Positions 41,856-51,015 of a DNA stretch of 52,346 nucleotides are shown here, piece by piece. The notes under the pieces are model-generated. The model ran no database searches. It had not been told where the DNA came from and worked only from the letters and a program-made list of their open reading frames with translations. The position numbers were made by a program, and so were the translations under genes. Location: contig CALCFD010000021.1 of assembly GCA_937900695.1 (NCBI GenBank), positions 1 through 52,346 on the forward strand. The letters are read 5' to 3'. Each line of letters begins with the position of its first letter. Within the stretch, counting starts at the first letter, position 1. The DNA is from an uncultured Eubacterium sp. (lineage in GTDB: Bacteria > Bacillota > Clostridia > Peptostreptococcales > Anaerovoracaceae).

Positions 41856-42725
41856 ATGAAAGCAGGTTTTATAGGTGCAGGGAAAGTTGGTTTTTCCCTA
41901 GGTAAATACCTAAAAGAAAATGGATTTACTGTAACTGGCTACTATAGCCGCTCACCAAAATCAGCTAATGATGCAGCTAAATTTACAAGTACAGAAGCAT
42001 ATAATAGTATTACCAGTATCTTAAGTGACAGTGATACCCTTTTTATCACAGTTCCTGATGGAGCTATAAGTGAAGTTTGGGATGATATGCAAAACCTGGA
42101 TGTTAAAAATAAAAATATTTGTCATTGTAGCGGCTCGATTTCATCGACCGTTTTTTTTAATGGCGAAAAACTTGGTGCAAGTGTTTACTCAGTACATCCT
42201 CTATATGCTATAAGTGATAAAAAAAATTCATGGAAAGAACTACACAAAGCTTACTTTACCATTGAAGGAAGTAAAAATCACCTTGAAGAGATCAAAAAAG
42301 TTTTTCAAAGTTCTGGAAACAAGGTAATAGTCACATCAAAAGAAAACAAAGCTTTATATCACTGTAGTGCCGCTGTTGTTAGCAACCTAATAACAGGTTT
42401 GTTTACTGTAGGAGCTGATATGCTTTGTCAGTGTGGCTTTACTAAAGAAGATGCAACAAAAGCACTAATTCCTTTATTTATTGGAAATGCTAAATCCATA
42501 GAAAAAAATGGTCCTATAGCATCACTAACCGGTCCAGTTGAAAGAAACGATATTTCAACTATAGAAAAACATCTTGATGCTCTAAACTTTAACAAACAAT
42601 ATAAGATGATTTATACTCTTCTTTCAGAAAAACTTATAGATATAGCAAAAGAAAAACACGTTGACAGAAATTATACAGAAATGACGGAGGAAATTAACAA
42701 TGAAAAACACAGTATCCACTTTTAA
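41856..42725 (+). CDS. panG: PanG-like ketopantoate reductase (Rossmann/DUF2520 protein)
   Basis: Probably reduces 2-ketopantoate to pantoate with NADPH. The N-terminal Rossmann motif is GFIGAGKVGFSLG at residues 4-16, and the C-terminal helical half is of the DUF2520 type (CSAAVVSNLITGLF, TGPVERNDISTIEKHLDAL). The ATG at 41856 is chosen because AAAGGAG precedes it and the Rossmann motif starts there; the frame upstream is the RNA leader. At 290 residues it fits PanG, the alternative ketopantoate reductase described in Francisella, rather than PanE. Position ahead of panB-panC-panD supports the role. It overlaps panB by 26 bases. Confidence 0.82.
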   Translation: MKAGFIGAGKVGFSLGKYLKENGFTVTGYYSRSPKSANDAAKFTSTEAYNSITSILSDSDTLFITVPDGAISEVWDDMQNLDVKNKNICHCSGSISSTVFFNGEKLGASVYSVHPLYAISDKKNSWKELHKAYFTIEGSKNHLEEIKKVFQSSGNKVIVTSKENKALYHCSAAVVSNLITGLFTVGADMLCQCGFTKEDATKALIPLFIGNAKSIEKNGPIASLTGPVERNDISTIEKHLDALNFNKQYKMIYTLLSEKLIDIAKEKHVDRNYTEMTEEINNEKHSIHF

Positions 42726-43527
42726 AGAACAGAAAGTAAAGGGCGATAAGATTACAATGTTAACTGCCTATGACTATTCTACTGCTAAATTGATGGATCA
42801 AGCTGGAATTAACGGTATCCTTGTAGGAGACTCTCTAGGAATGGTTATGCTTGGTTATGAAGACACTCTTCCTGTTACTATGGAAGATATGATTCACCAT
42901 ACAGCAGCTGTTTGCAGAGGCTGCAAGGATACATTAGTAGTTGGCGATATGCCATTTATGTCTTACCAAGTGTCAGTTGAAGAAGCAGTATATAATGCTG
43001 GTAGACTTATGAAAGAAGGCAGATGCCAGGCTGTTAAACTTGAAGGCGGCGCAACAGTTTGCCCACAAATAAAAGCTATCACTGACGCATCTATTCCCGT
43101 AATGGCACATATCGGCCTAACACCTCAGTCTGTAAATACATTTGGTGGCTTTAAAGTGCAAGGTAAAAGTGAAGAAGCTGCAAGACAACTTATTGAAGAT
43201 GCAAAAGCTGTCGAAGCTGCTGGCGCATTTGCTATAGTATTAGAAGCCATTCCTGCAAAACTTGCAGAAATAATCTCAAATAGCGTTGATATTCCTACTA
43301 TTGGTATTGGTGCTGGTGCCGGATGCGATGGTCAAATTTTAGTTTATCAAGATATGCTTGGCATGTTTTCAGATTTCACACCTAAATTTGTAAAAAAATA
43401 CACAGATCTTGGAGAAATCATGAAAGATGCATTTGCAAAATACATCAAAGAAACTAAAGATGGAACATTCCCAGCTTCTGAACACACATTTAAAATTTCT
43501 GAAGAAGTAATAAAAAAATTATACTAA
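42700..43527 (+). CDS. panB: 3-methyl-2-oxobutanoate hydroxymethyltransferase
   Basis: Makes ketopantoate from 2-oxoisovalerate and methylene-tetrahydrofolate. Metal/substrate motifs are VGDSLGMVMLGYEDT near residue 42, VVGDMPFMSY, AVKLEGG and HIGLTPQSV; the base Glu is in IVLEAIPAKLAEII. The 275-residue length is normal. GGAGG nine bases upstream sets the start inside the end of panG. Confidence 0.97.
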   Translation: MKNTVSTFKEQKVKGDKITMLTAYDYSTAKLMDQAGINGILVGDSLGMVMLGYEDTLPVTMEDMIHHTAAVCRGCKDTLVVGDMPFMSYQVSVEEAVYNAGRLMKEGRCQAVKLEGGATVCPQIKAITDASIPVMAHIGLTPQSVNTFGGFKVQGKSEEAARQLIEDAKAVEAAGAFAIVLEAIPAKLAEIISNSVDIPTIGIGAGAGCDGQILVYQDMLGMFSDFTPKFVKKYTDLGEIMKDAFAKYIKETKDGTFPASEHTFKISEEVIKKLY

Positions 43528-43548
43528 TTTGAAAAGGGGATAATACAG

Positions 43549-44394
43549 ATGAAAATTGTAAAAACTATAGATGAAGTTAGACAAATCGTAAAATCATGGA
43601 AATCTGAAGGCTTATCTGTTGGACTAGTTCCTACAATGGGATTTTTACACGAAGGACACAAAAGCCTAATCCTTAGAGCTTCTGCAGAAAACGACCGCGT
43701 AGTTGTAAGTGATTTTGTAAATCCAACACAGTTTGGACCTGGTGAGGATTTAGAAGCATATCCAAGAGATATAAATCGTGACGCTGCCCTATGTGAGGAA
43801 GCCAATGCAGACTTAATCTTTAATCCAGAACCATCCGAAATGTATTACGATGACTGTTCAACTTATGTAAATAACTCATCTCTATCCGATGAGTTATGTG
43901 GTAAAAGTAGACCTATCCACTTTAAAGGTGTCTGCACAGTTGTTTCTAAGCTATTTAATATCGTAAATCCTGATCGTGCATACTTTGGACAAAAGGATGC
44001 ACAACAGCTAGCTATTATTAAAAGAATGGTAAGAGATTTAAATTTTGATATCAAAATCGTTGGTTGTCCTATTATCCGAGAAGAAGATGGTTTAGCTAAA
44101 AGCTCAAGAAACACTTACTTAAACCAAGACGAAAGAAAAGCGGCTTTAATTTTAAGCAAAGCAATTAAACTTGGTGAAGATCTTGCAAATAGCGGTGAGG
44201 AAGATGCTAATAAAATTATTTCAAAAATGATTGACCTTATAAATACTGAACCTATGGCCAAAATCGACTATGTACAAGCTGTTGATGCTATATCAGTAAA
44301 ACCTGTTGATAAAATGGAAGGATCCGTACTAATAGCTATGGCCGTTTATATCGGTAAAACTAGATTAATCGATAACTTTATTTTTGAAAAATAG
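43549..44394 (+). CDS. panC: Pantoate-beta-alanine ligase
   Basis: ATP-dependent condensation of pantoate with beta-alanine to pantothenate. The nucleotidylyltransferase motif is VPTMGFLHEGH at residues 25-35, followed by DFVNPTQFGPGEDLEAYPR. The second ATP motif is FGQKDAQQ near 145, and the KMSKS-like element is LAKSSRNTYL. The 281-residue length is normal. Gap to panB 21 bases. Confidence 0.97.
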   Translation: MKIVKTIDEVRQIVKSWKSEGLSVGLVPTMGFLHEGHKSLILRASAENDRVVVSDFVNPTQFGPGEDLEAYPRDINRDAALCEEANADLIFNPEPSEMYYDDCSTYVNNSSLSDELCGKSRPIHFKGVCTVVSKLFNIVNPDRAYFGQKDAQQLAIIKRMVRDLNFDIKIVGCPIIREEDGLAKSSRNTYLNQDERKAALILSKAIKLGEDLANSGEEDANKIISKMIDLINTEPMAKIDYVQAVDAISVKPVDKMEGSVLIAMAVYIGKTRLIDNFIFEK

Positions 44395-44415
44395 AACACC
44401 TGGAGGAAAGAAAGA

Positions 44416-44805
44416 ATGCAATTAAGAATGTTAAAAGGAAAAATTCACCGTGCTACTGTAATTCAAGCTGAACTTGATTATGTAGGTAGTATTACAGTTG
44501 ATGAGGATCTTTTAGATGCTGCCGGCATACTAGAATACGAAGAAGTTCAAATTGTAGATATTAATAACGGTAGCAGATTTACTACTTATACTATTGCAGG
44601 CGAGCGCGGTAGTGGCATGATCTGTCTAAATGGTGCAGCTGCTAGATGTGTATCAACCGGCGATAAAATAATAATCATGAGCTATGCCTCTATGACTTAT
44701 GAAGAAGCACGCGAAAATCCTCCTAAGGTAGTTTTCGTTGATGATAAAAATAAAATTAATCGCATAACTAGATATGAAAAGCATGGTCGCCTTGAAGATA
44801 TGTAA
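44416..44805 (+). CDS. panD: Aspartate 1-decarboxylase
   Basis: Pyruvoyl enzyme making beta-alanine from aspartate. The self-processing site is Gly24-Ser25 in DYVGSITVD, and the NGAAARCVSTGDKIIIMSYA block is typical. At 129 residues it is normal. It is the last gene of the pan operon, with GGAGG upstream and a terminator downstream. Confidence 0.97.
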   Translation: MQLRMLKGKIHRATVIQAELDYVGSITVDEDLLDAAGILEYEEVQIVDINNGSRFTTYTIAGERGSGMICLNGAAARCVSTGDKIIIMSYASMTYEEARENPPKVVFVDDKNKINRITRYEKHGRLEDM

Positions 44806-44821
44806 TATCGTAACAATAGAA

Positions 44822-44858
44822 AAGGGAATAGATTTTAAACATCTATTCCCTTTTTTTA
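44822..44858. terminator. Bidirectional terminator between panD and the CAP protein gene
   Basis: Perfect 13-base arms AAAGGGAATAGAT (44822-44834) and ATCTATTCCCTTT (44842-44854), followed by T7 on the plus strand; it touches the 3' end of the convergent gene. Confidence 0.9.
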
Positions 44859-45893
44859 TTAATATTTAACATAAAACTGCTGTACCCAATAGCCGTTTAT
44901 ATATCCAACGCCCAAATGAGTGAATTCTTTTCTTAAAATATTTGCTCTATGGCCTTTTGAGTTCATCCATGCATTCATAACCTGAGTGACACTTCTTTGA
45001 CCGTAAGCTATATTTTCTCCACCAAACGGCTCAAGTCCAACTGAAGCATACTGGTTATAAACCGTTCCAAGTCTCGGTGAATAATGATCAAAGTAGTTAT
45101 AAGCTAACATATCTACTGCCTTAACCTGAGCAGTGTAGTCTATAATATCATAAGCTTTAAGCGGTGGAACTTTAGCCTTAGCTCTCTTTGCATTTACCTG
45201 CTTTAGCATTTCTTTTCTGATACTTAAAGGAGCTTTAGAATTTACAACAACAATTTTTCTTCCTATAGGCTTACAAAATGAACTATATACATATTTTTTA
45301 CCAACTTTTCTATAAGCTCTAACCTTATAATAATATGCCTTGTTCTTCACTAATCCGCCATTTGTATATGAAAGTCTAGATGTTGATTTAACTTTTTTAT
45401 ACTTGCCTTTTGGACTTGTAGCTTTATAAAGCTGATAACCTTTAGCTCCATTTACCTTTTTCCATGTAATTTTCAAACTTGTATTTGAAGCTACATCCCC
45501 ATCAAGTCCTTTAACAGTTCTTAACTTTGGCTTAACTTCCTTAGGTGCACTTAGTTTGCCAAGCTTCTTGCCATTAATCCCCCTTACTTTGTAATAGTAA
45601 GTTTTTCCAGTTACAAGACCACTATTTATAAGAGTTCTCTTAGTAGTCGTACCTACACTCTTATACTTCCCCCTTTTAGATGTGGCCTGATACACACGAT
45701 ACTTTTTAGAGTTTTTAGCCTTTGACCAACTAATTTTAACCTTATTGTAGTCATAGCTTGAAACCTTTACAGTGGCCACTTTTGAGGGCGTTTTTGTAGC
45801 TGCCAAAGCATCCTGCGGAATGGCAAGTGTAAATGTCATAGCCACTGTCATAATCAGCATAAGCGCTACTCTCTTCAAACTTTTTTGTTTCAT
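44859..45893 (-). CDS. Secreted CAP-domain protein with two fibronectin type III domains
   Basis: Signal peptide at residues 1-31 (cleavage ALA/A). Two FN3-like domains lie about 38-120 and 125-215; each has the WxKxxxxKxYxxYxAxSxxGKY and YYYKVR pattern. A C-terminal CAP/SCP-like domain of the YkwD type covers about 225-344: VNAKRAKAKVPPLK, YNYFDHYSP, GENIAYG, WMNSKGHRANIL, GVGY. CAP domains of this type occur in secreted bacterial proteins of largely unknown function. The product is very basic, suited to wall binding. It is cotranscribed 14 bases after the membrane protein gene. Confidence 0.92.
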   Translation of the reverse strand: MKQKSLKRVALMLIMTVAMTFTLAIPQDALAATKTPSKVATVKVSSYDYNKVKISWSKAKNSKKYRVYQATSKRGKYKSVGTTTKRTLINSGLVTGKTYYYKVRGINGKKLGKLSAPKEVKPKLRTVKGLDGDVASNTSLKITWKKVNGAKGYQLYKATSPKGKYKKVKSTSRLSYTNGGLVKNKAYYYKVRAYRKVGKKYVYSSFCKPIGRKIVVVNSKAPLSIRKEMLKQVNAKRAKAKVPPLKAYDIIDYTAQVKAVDMLAYNYFDHYSPRLGTVYNQYASVGLEPFGGENIAYGQRSVTQVMNAWMNSKGHRANILRKEFTHLGVGYINGYWVQQFYVKY

Positions 45894-45907
45894 TTTCCCC
45901 TCCTTAA

Positions 45908-46741
45908 CTAATTTCCCTCATATTGTCTATTTTTATTACTTAAATATTTAGTTCTTACTTTTGCACCCGAATGGGCAAAGTTTGTAAGCTTTTTCTTTGA
46001 TGATTTAATATTTATTCCTAAAATATTTCTAGTTATAAATAACAAAAATATAAATGTAAGTATTGGAAATACGCAAGAAGTAATAATCAAAATAGCTGTA
46101 GCTTCAATAAAGTTTCCTACTGCGTTTTTAACTTTCTTTTGCATATTCTTTAGTCCATTTTTAGCCTTTTGCCAAAATCCAGTATTTTTTTCTTCTATAT
46201 CATCTGTTATTTTATCACTCTTTTCTATATTTTCTTCTATAGATACCGAGTAGGTTTCCTCTATTAGGTTAGTTGCGTAAGTGGTCACAGGCACTATGGC
46301 CACTATACAAATACCAAATATTAAAAGCTTAATAACAACTGTTTTAAAATATTCTTTTCTAAATAAGGTATTAAAAATATATACTCCACAAAAGACAGGT
46401 ATTATCACCTTAAAGGTGACAGCTCCTGCAATAACTAGCAAATACTTTTCTAAAAAAATAGCACATAAAACAATCATCAATGTAGAGCTTAAATTTGCTA
46501 GCTGATCTGCTATTGAAGTTCCAAAATCTCCAGGAACTAAACTTATGCCAGCAGATAATGCTGTAGTAGATGCCGTCATAGCAATAACATTGTCTCTCTT
46601 TTCGTTTAACGCTTCAATAGTCTCTTTATATGTATTAGGATCTGTCATAACATCACCTAACCACACAAATGAAGTAATTCCTACAATAGCTAAAACTACA
46701 AGGATTACTATTTTTTTCATCTTTTCTTTTTTATAGTTCAT
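45908..46741 (-). CDS. Uncharacterised multi-pass membrane protein
   Basis: 277 residues with no family I recognise. Hydrophobic spans near 9-28, 84-103, 104-124, 132-152 and 212-240 suggest about five passes; an acidic/Lys-rich extramembrane loop lies between 160 and 205. The start is set by AGGGAG before the ATG at 46741; MKKIVIL eight codons later is an alternative. It precedes the secreted CAP protein in one transcript, so a role in the cell envelope is possible. Confidence 0.6.
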   Translation of the reverse strand: MNYKKEKMKKIVILVVLAIVGITSFVWLGDVMTDPNTYKETIEALNEKRDNVIAMTASTTALSAGISLVPGDFGTSIADQLANLSSTLMIVLCAIFLEKYLLVIAGAVTFKVIIPVFCGVYIFNTLFRKEYFKTVVIKLLIFGICIVAIVPVTTYATNLIEETYSVSIEENIEKSDKITDDIEEKNTGFWQKAKNGLKNMQKKVKNAVGNFIEATAILIITSCVFPILTFIFLLFITRNILGINIKSSKKKLTNFAHSGAKVRTKYLSNKNRQYEGN

Positions 46742-46794
46742 ATACTCTCCCTCAACCTAATTTTAGTCATATATATAATATCATATATTTACAA

Positions 46795-46824
46795 TGGACA
46801 CAAAGTCATTATTAATGATAAAAT
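46795..46824 (+). promoter_or_regulatory. Asparaginase promoter
   Basis: TGGACA (46795-46800), 18-base spacer, TAAAAT (46819-46824), 40 bases before the start. Confidence 0.45.
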
Positions 46825-46863
46825 ACTTTACAATACTACACGATTTTGGAGGCAATTAGTTTT

Positions 46864-47880
46864 ATGAATAATAAAAAAATATGCATTTTATATACAGGTG
46901 GAACTATCGGTATGGTTCCTACAAAAAAGGGATTTGCTCCTGAAAAAGGCTACTTTTACGATGCCATTTCTAAGATTGAAGATCTTCACGATCCTTCCAT
47001 GCCCAAGTGGGATATGATCGAGTTTTCTCCCCTTCTTGATTCATCTAACATAGCCTTAGAACAGTGGAATCAAATTGGAAAAATCATTGCCCAAAACTAT
47101 GATAAGTACGATGGATATGTGGTTTTACACGGCACCGACACTATGGCCTACACTGCATCTGCTCTATCTTTTATGCTTGAAGGTCTAAATAAGCCAGTGG
47201 TTATTACAGGCTCTCAAATTCCTTTATGTCAGCTAAGAAGTGATGGGCGAGATAATTTAGTAACATCCATGTTAATTGCAGGAGAAGGTGTTGTAAATGA
47301 AGTTTGTCTATACTTTGGTGGTAAGCTACTTCGTGGCAATCGTGCAACTAAAACATCATCAGATGGTCTCAATGCATTTGTATCGCCAAACTATCCACCT
47401 CTAGCTGAAGCTGGAATCGATTTTAATTATAATTATGCAGCACTAAAAAAGCCAAAAGAAAAAACTACATTTCGCTTAATAGAATTTAAACAAACACCTA
47501 TTGGTGTTCTTAAAGTTTTCCCTGGAATACAGTTTGGACTATTTGAATCAATCATGACCGAAAGCCTACAAGGAATTGTTCTCGAAACTTTTGGTGCTGG
47601 AAATATACCTAGTTACAGTCATGCTCTTTTACCTATAATTCGCAAAGCATTTGACCATGGAACTATTATTACTGTTTGTTCCCAATGTCAACAAGGCACC
47701 GTTAAACTTGGAACTTATGAAACCAGCTCAGCTCTTACAGATGCTGGCGCTGTCAGCGGTTATAACATGACTACTGAAGCTGCTGTAACCAAGCTTTATT
47801 ATCTATTTACCTTAGGATTACCAAAAGAAGAAATTAAATCGCTAATGGAAGAAAATCTACGAGGAGAGCTTTCCAAATAA
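46864..47880 (+). CDS. ansA: L-asparaginase, type I (cytosolic)
   Basis: Hydrolyses asparagine to aspartate and ammonia. The first catalytic Thr is in ILYTGGTIGM (residues 8-17), and the second Thr with Asp and Lys is in VLHGTDTMAYTA and VITGSQIPL. No signal peptide, so it is the cytosolic type I. The ATG at 46864 has GGAGG eleven bases upstream; the in-frame TTG at 46846 is less likely. At 338 residues the length is normal. It supplies both aspartate for PyrB/PanD and ammonia. Confidence 0.95.
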   Translation: MNNKKICILYTGGTIGMVPTKKGFAPEKGYFYDAISKIEDLHDPSMPKWDMIEFSPLLDSSNIALEQWNQIGKIIAQNYDKYDGYVVLHGTDTMAYTASALSFMLEGLNKPVVITGSQIPLCQLRSDGRDNLVTSMLIAGEGVVNEVCLYFGGKLLRGNRATKTSSDGLNAFVSPNYPPLAEAGIDFNYNYAALKKPKEKTTFRLIEFKQTPIGVLKVFPGIQFGLFESIMTESLQGIVLETFGAGNIPSYSHALLPIIRKAFDHGTIITVCSQCQQGTVKLGTYETSSALTDAGAVSGYNMTTEAAVTKLYYLFTLGLPKEEIKSLMEENLRGELSK

Positions 47881-47910
47881 AAAAGAGTGTCATATCAACA
47901 CTCTTTTTTT
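47881..47910. terminator. Terminator between ansA and uraA
   Basis: Perfect arms AAAAGAGTGT (47881-47890) and ACACTCTTTT (47898-47907), followed by T on the plus strand and serving both convergent genes. Confidence 0.9.
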
Positions 47911-47920
47911 GTATATTTAA

Positions 47921-49207
47921 TTATTCTGTTTCCTCTGCATCATTAGCAATACCTAACTTATCAATAACAAAAAAGATTAAGCCAAGTACCATGCCTACTA
48001 CAGTTGCAAGAGCCATTCCTGTAAGCTGAACACTACCTATTTTGATAAATGCTCCTGATAGACCAGTAACAAATACTACAGAAGTTAATGCAAGATTTCT
48101 TGGTCTACCATAGTCAACCTTTTCATCAACTAAAAGTCTAAGACCAGAAGCGGCAATCATACCGTATAATAGGAAGCTAACGCCACCCATTACAGGAGCT
48201 GGAATAGTCTGAATCAAAGCAGATGCTTTGCCAACCCACGCAAGAATCATTGAAAATACAGCAGCACCACCGATGATCCATACGCTGTAAACCTTAGTAA
48301 CTGCCATTACACCAATATTTTCACCGTATGTAGTAGTAGGTACAGCACCACATAAACCTGATAATGTAGTTGAAATACCATCGGCTGCTAATGATCTATG
48401 TAACCCTGGATCTTCAAGAAGATTTTTTCCAACTATCTCACTAGTTACAACCTGATGCCCAATATGCTCTGAAATTACAACAAGTGAAGCTGGCACAATA
48501 ATCAAAATAGCATCTAAGCTAAACTTAGGTGTCAAAAAGTTTGGAACCTCAAATATTGATGCCTGAGTAACTGCTGTAAAATCTACAATACCTAGGCCTA
48601 AAGCTACTAAATATCCAACAATAATCGAAATCAAAATAGCTATAGCCGCAGCAAATCCTTTAAATAATACCTGTCCAAATACTGCAACTGCTAAAGTAAC
48701 TACAAATACAATAACAAATTTTGGATCAATCTTAGTATAAGTTTCAGTTAAAATTAATCCTCCATTTTTTGCAGCAGTTCCTGCTAACTCAAGACCGATA
48801 AGAGCAATTATTGGTCCCATTGCCGCTGGCGGTAATACTACATCAATCCACTTAGTTCCTATAAATTTAATTAATACAGCCACTATTATAAGTATGATAC
48901 CTGTAACTACAAACCCACCTAATGCATATTGATATCCCATCTTAGGATTTGCCAAAATTAAAAATGTCGGTGATAAAAACGCAAAACTTGAACCAAGATA
49001 TGCAGGCGCCTTACCTTTAGTCATAAAAATAAAGATAAGTGTTCCTATACCGTTCATAAGAAGTACAATCGATGGACTAATTCCAAATAACCAAGGTACT
49101 AATACTGAAGCACTAAACATCGCAAAAGTATGCTGAATACTTAGAGGTATACCTTTTATCAATGGTACTCTTTCATTTACCTGAATGATTTTCTTTTCTT
49201 TTTCCAA
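47921..49207 (-). CDS. uraA: Uracil/xanthine permease (NCS2 family), UraA-like
   Basis: Proton-coupled nucleobase importer with about 14 membrane segments over 428 residues. Family features are SIQHTFAMFSASVLVPWL, AYLGSSFAF near residue 70, the substrate-site Glu in ISEHIGHQ, and GLCGAVPTTTYGENIG. The order and length fit uracil permeases better than xanthine permeases. It is the last gene of a rluB-ydcF-uraA run and would import uracil as an alternative to the pyr operon. Confidence 0.92.
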   Translation of the reverse strand: MEKEKKIIQVNERVPLIKGIPLSIQHTFAMFSASVLVPWLFGISPSIVLLMNGIGTLIFIFMTKGKAPAYLGSSFAFLSPTFLILANPKMGYQYALGGFVVTGIILIIVAVLIKFIGTKWIDVVLPPAAMGPIIALIGLELAGTAAKNGGLILTETYTKIDPKFVIVFVVTLAVAVFGQVLFKGFAAAIAILISIIVGYLVALGLGIVDFTAVTQASIFEVPNFLTPKFSLDAILIIVPASLVVISEHIGHQVVTSEIVGKNLLEDPGLHRSLAADGISTTLSGLCGAVPTTTYGENIGVMAVTKVYSVWIIGGAAVFSMILAWVGKASALIQTIPAPVMGGVSFLLYGMIAASGLRLLVDEKVDYGRPRNLALTSVVFVTGLSGAFIKIGSVQLTGMALATVVGMVLGLIFFVIDKLGIANDAEETE

Positions 49208-49237
49208 TGTTTTCTCCTCTCTTCTAACTACATCTTT

Positions 49238-50179
49238 TTAAACAAATACATCTCTAACTAGTGCAAACATTTCTCTGCACCAATATGATAACCATAGCCA
49301 TCTCTCTGTTTTAGCAGGATATCCCATAGAGCTAATTCCTAACTCTTTAGCATATTTATTGGCTCTATATTCATGATAACTTTCAGTTACAATTATAAAC
49401 TTTTTATTTAGCTTGTTTTCCTTAGCAACTTTTTTTGCATACTCTAAATTTTCTTTTGTATCTGTTGACTTATCTTCCATAAAAATTCTCTTTTCAGATA
49501 TGCCCTTTTCAACTAGATACTCTTTCATTACCTTACTTTCTGGCATAACTTCATTAGTTCCTTGGCCTCCAGTTACAATACATTTTGCAGAAGGGTTTTC
49601 CTTTAAAAAATCAACTGTCGCCTCAAGTCTATGTCTTAACTGTCTTGAAGGTCTATTCCCATTTACTTTGCATCCAAGAGTAACTACTGTTTCATCTTTA
49701 AAAGTTCCGTCATACTCATCATAACCAGTCCATAAAAGAGCTGATAATCCAATAAATACTACAACACAAATACCTACTAATATCCAAACCACCTTATCGA
49801 TTTTAACTCTTGTCTCCCTACTAAAAACAAGGCCTGCTCTATTGGTTATTTCATATTCTTTATCATACTCTTCAAGATTTGCATTTTTCATGCCAAGTAA
49901 AATAGTTCTACGCATCTTAGGTTTTTCACCTGCAACATTACATCTTGCCATTTCCATTTCCATCTTATACTTAGCATCTTGATCTTTCTTCCAAGGAATA
50001 TCTTCCATAGGATACTTAAGTGACAATAAACAGTACAAAGTAAGAATAATACCTAAAATCATAGGTATTATCATACCTAAATGTATGATACCAATACCAA
50101 ATGGCAATGCACACCAGAAAAACACAACTAGTCCAACTAGCGACATGACCACATAAAGCAATTTCTTTCCTTTACTCAT
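49238..50179 (-). CDS. YdcF/SanA-family membrane protein (DUF218)
   Basis: 313 residues with two N-terminal hydrophobic spans (7-25, 30-50), a cytosolic segment, another span (132-152), then a DUF218 domain from 165. Its motifs are TVVTLGCKVNGNRPSRQLRHRL, IVTGGQGTNEVMPES, EDKSTDTKENLEYAK and VTESYHEYRA. The domain is implicated in envelope barrier functions (SanA, ElyC); the catalytic role is unknown. Gaps of 12 bases from rluB and 30 bases to uraA suggest cotranscription. Confidence 0.9.
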   Translation of the reverse strand: MSKGKKLLYVVMSLVGLVVFFWCALPFGIGIIHLGMIIPMILGIILTLYCLLSLKYPMEDIPWKKDQDAKYKMEMEMARCNVAGEKPKMRRTILLGMKNANLEEYDKEYEITNRAGLVFSRETRVKIDKVVWILVGICVVVFIGLSALLWTGYDEYDGTFKDETVVTLGCKVNGNRPSRQLRHRLEATVDFLKENPSAKCIVTGGQGTNEVMPESKVMKEYLVEKGISEKRIFMEDKSTDTKENLEYAKKVAKENKLNKKFIIVTESYHEYRANKYAKELGISSMGYPAKTERWLWLSYWCREMFALVRDVFV

Positions 50180-50191
50180 TTCACTTCCTCC

Positions 50192-50893
50192 TTATTTAGT
50201 AAGCTTTAAAACCTCTTCTCTAGTTAGCTTACGATGATGCCCTGGTCGCATATGACCTAGCTTTATATCTCCTATGGCAATACGTTCAAGTTCCATTACA
50301 GGATACCCAACAGCCTTACACATCCTTCTCACTTGTCTATTTTTCCCCTCGTGTATTTCTAGTTCTATTACTGTAGTTCTCTCATTTTGCTTCACCACTT
50401 CAACTCTTGCTCTTGATGTAACAAAACCACCAATATCAACACCTCTTCTTAGTTTTGCTAAAGCTGTGTCAGAAATATATCCATTTACCTTTGCTCTGTA
50501 TGTTTTAGTAACCTCATGCTTTGGATGAGTCAATTTATATGCCATATCGCCATCATTTGTCATTATCAAAAGACCAGATGTATTATAATCTAGTCTTCCA
50601 ACAGGAAATAATCTTTCATTAATATCTGTAATAAGATCTGATACTATAGGTCTATCATATTCATCTTTCATAGTAGTTACAAATCCAACTGGCTTATTTA
50701 ATAGTACATATACTTTTTTTTCAGTAGGCTCAATAACTACTCCATTTACTTCTACAGTATCATCAGGCTGAACCTGAGTTCCTAATTCACGAACAACCTG
50801 ACCATTTATTCTAACGTTACCATTTAGTGTTAGAGCATCTGCTTTACGTCTGCTAGCGATACCGCTTTGAGCGATATATTTATTTAATCTCAT
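50192..50893 (-). CDS. rluB: 23S rRNA pseudouridine synthase, RluB/RsuA family
   Basis: Isomerises a uridine in 23S rRNA. An S4 RNA-binding domain is at residues 1-60 (RLNKYIAQSGIASRRKADAL). The catalytic Asp is in GRLDYNTSGLLIMTNDG near residue 100, and the C-terminal EGKNRQVRRMCKAVGYPV motif is typical. The 233-residue length is normal. The target site (U2605 in E. coli) is assumed from family. It is transcribed from a promoter that overlaps that of the thrE-like gene, and a hairpin with T7 lies in its leader. Confidence 0.94.
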   Translation of the reverse strand: MRLNKYIAQSGIASRRKADALTLNGNVRINGQVVRELGTQVQPDDTVEVNGVVIEPTEKKVYVLLNKPVGFVTTMKDEYDRPIVSDLITDINERLFPVGRLDYNTSGLLIMTNDGDMAYKLTHPKHEVTKTYRAKVNGYISDTALAKLRRGVDIGGFVTSRARVEVVKQNERTTVIELEIHEGKNRQVRRMCKAVGYPVMELERIAIGDIKLGHMRPGHHRKLTREEVLKLTK

Positions 50894-50922
50894 TTTAAAT
50901 TCTCCATTTACTTTTTTTCATA

Positions 50923-50955
50923 ACAAAAAAACCTTTACTAGTTATTTTAAAGGTT
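50923..50955 (-). terminator. Terminator-like hairpin at the 5' end of the rluB transcript
   Basis: Perfect arms AACCTTTA (50930-50937) and TAAAGGTT (50948-50955), with T7 on the minus strand. No minus-strand gene lies upstream, and the rluB promoter is only 7 bases before it, so it would act on rluB itself. Confidence 0.6.
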
Positions 50956-50961
50956 CATAAT

Positions 50962-51009
50962 AGTTTATCATAAATTACTTTTGCGTGCAATTATCTATTG
51001 TGATATACT
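50962..51009. promoter_or_regulatory. Overlapping divergent promoters (rluB / threonine-serine exporter)
   Basis: Plus strand: TTGCGT (50981-50986), 17 bases, TATACT (51004-51009). Minus strand: TTGCAC (50985-50990), 17 bases, TAAACT (50962-50967). The two -35 boxes share two bases within TTGCGTGCAA. Confidence 0.7.
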
Positions 51010-51015
51010 AGCCTT

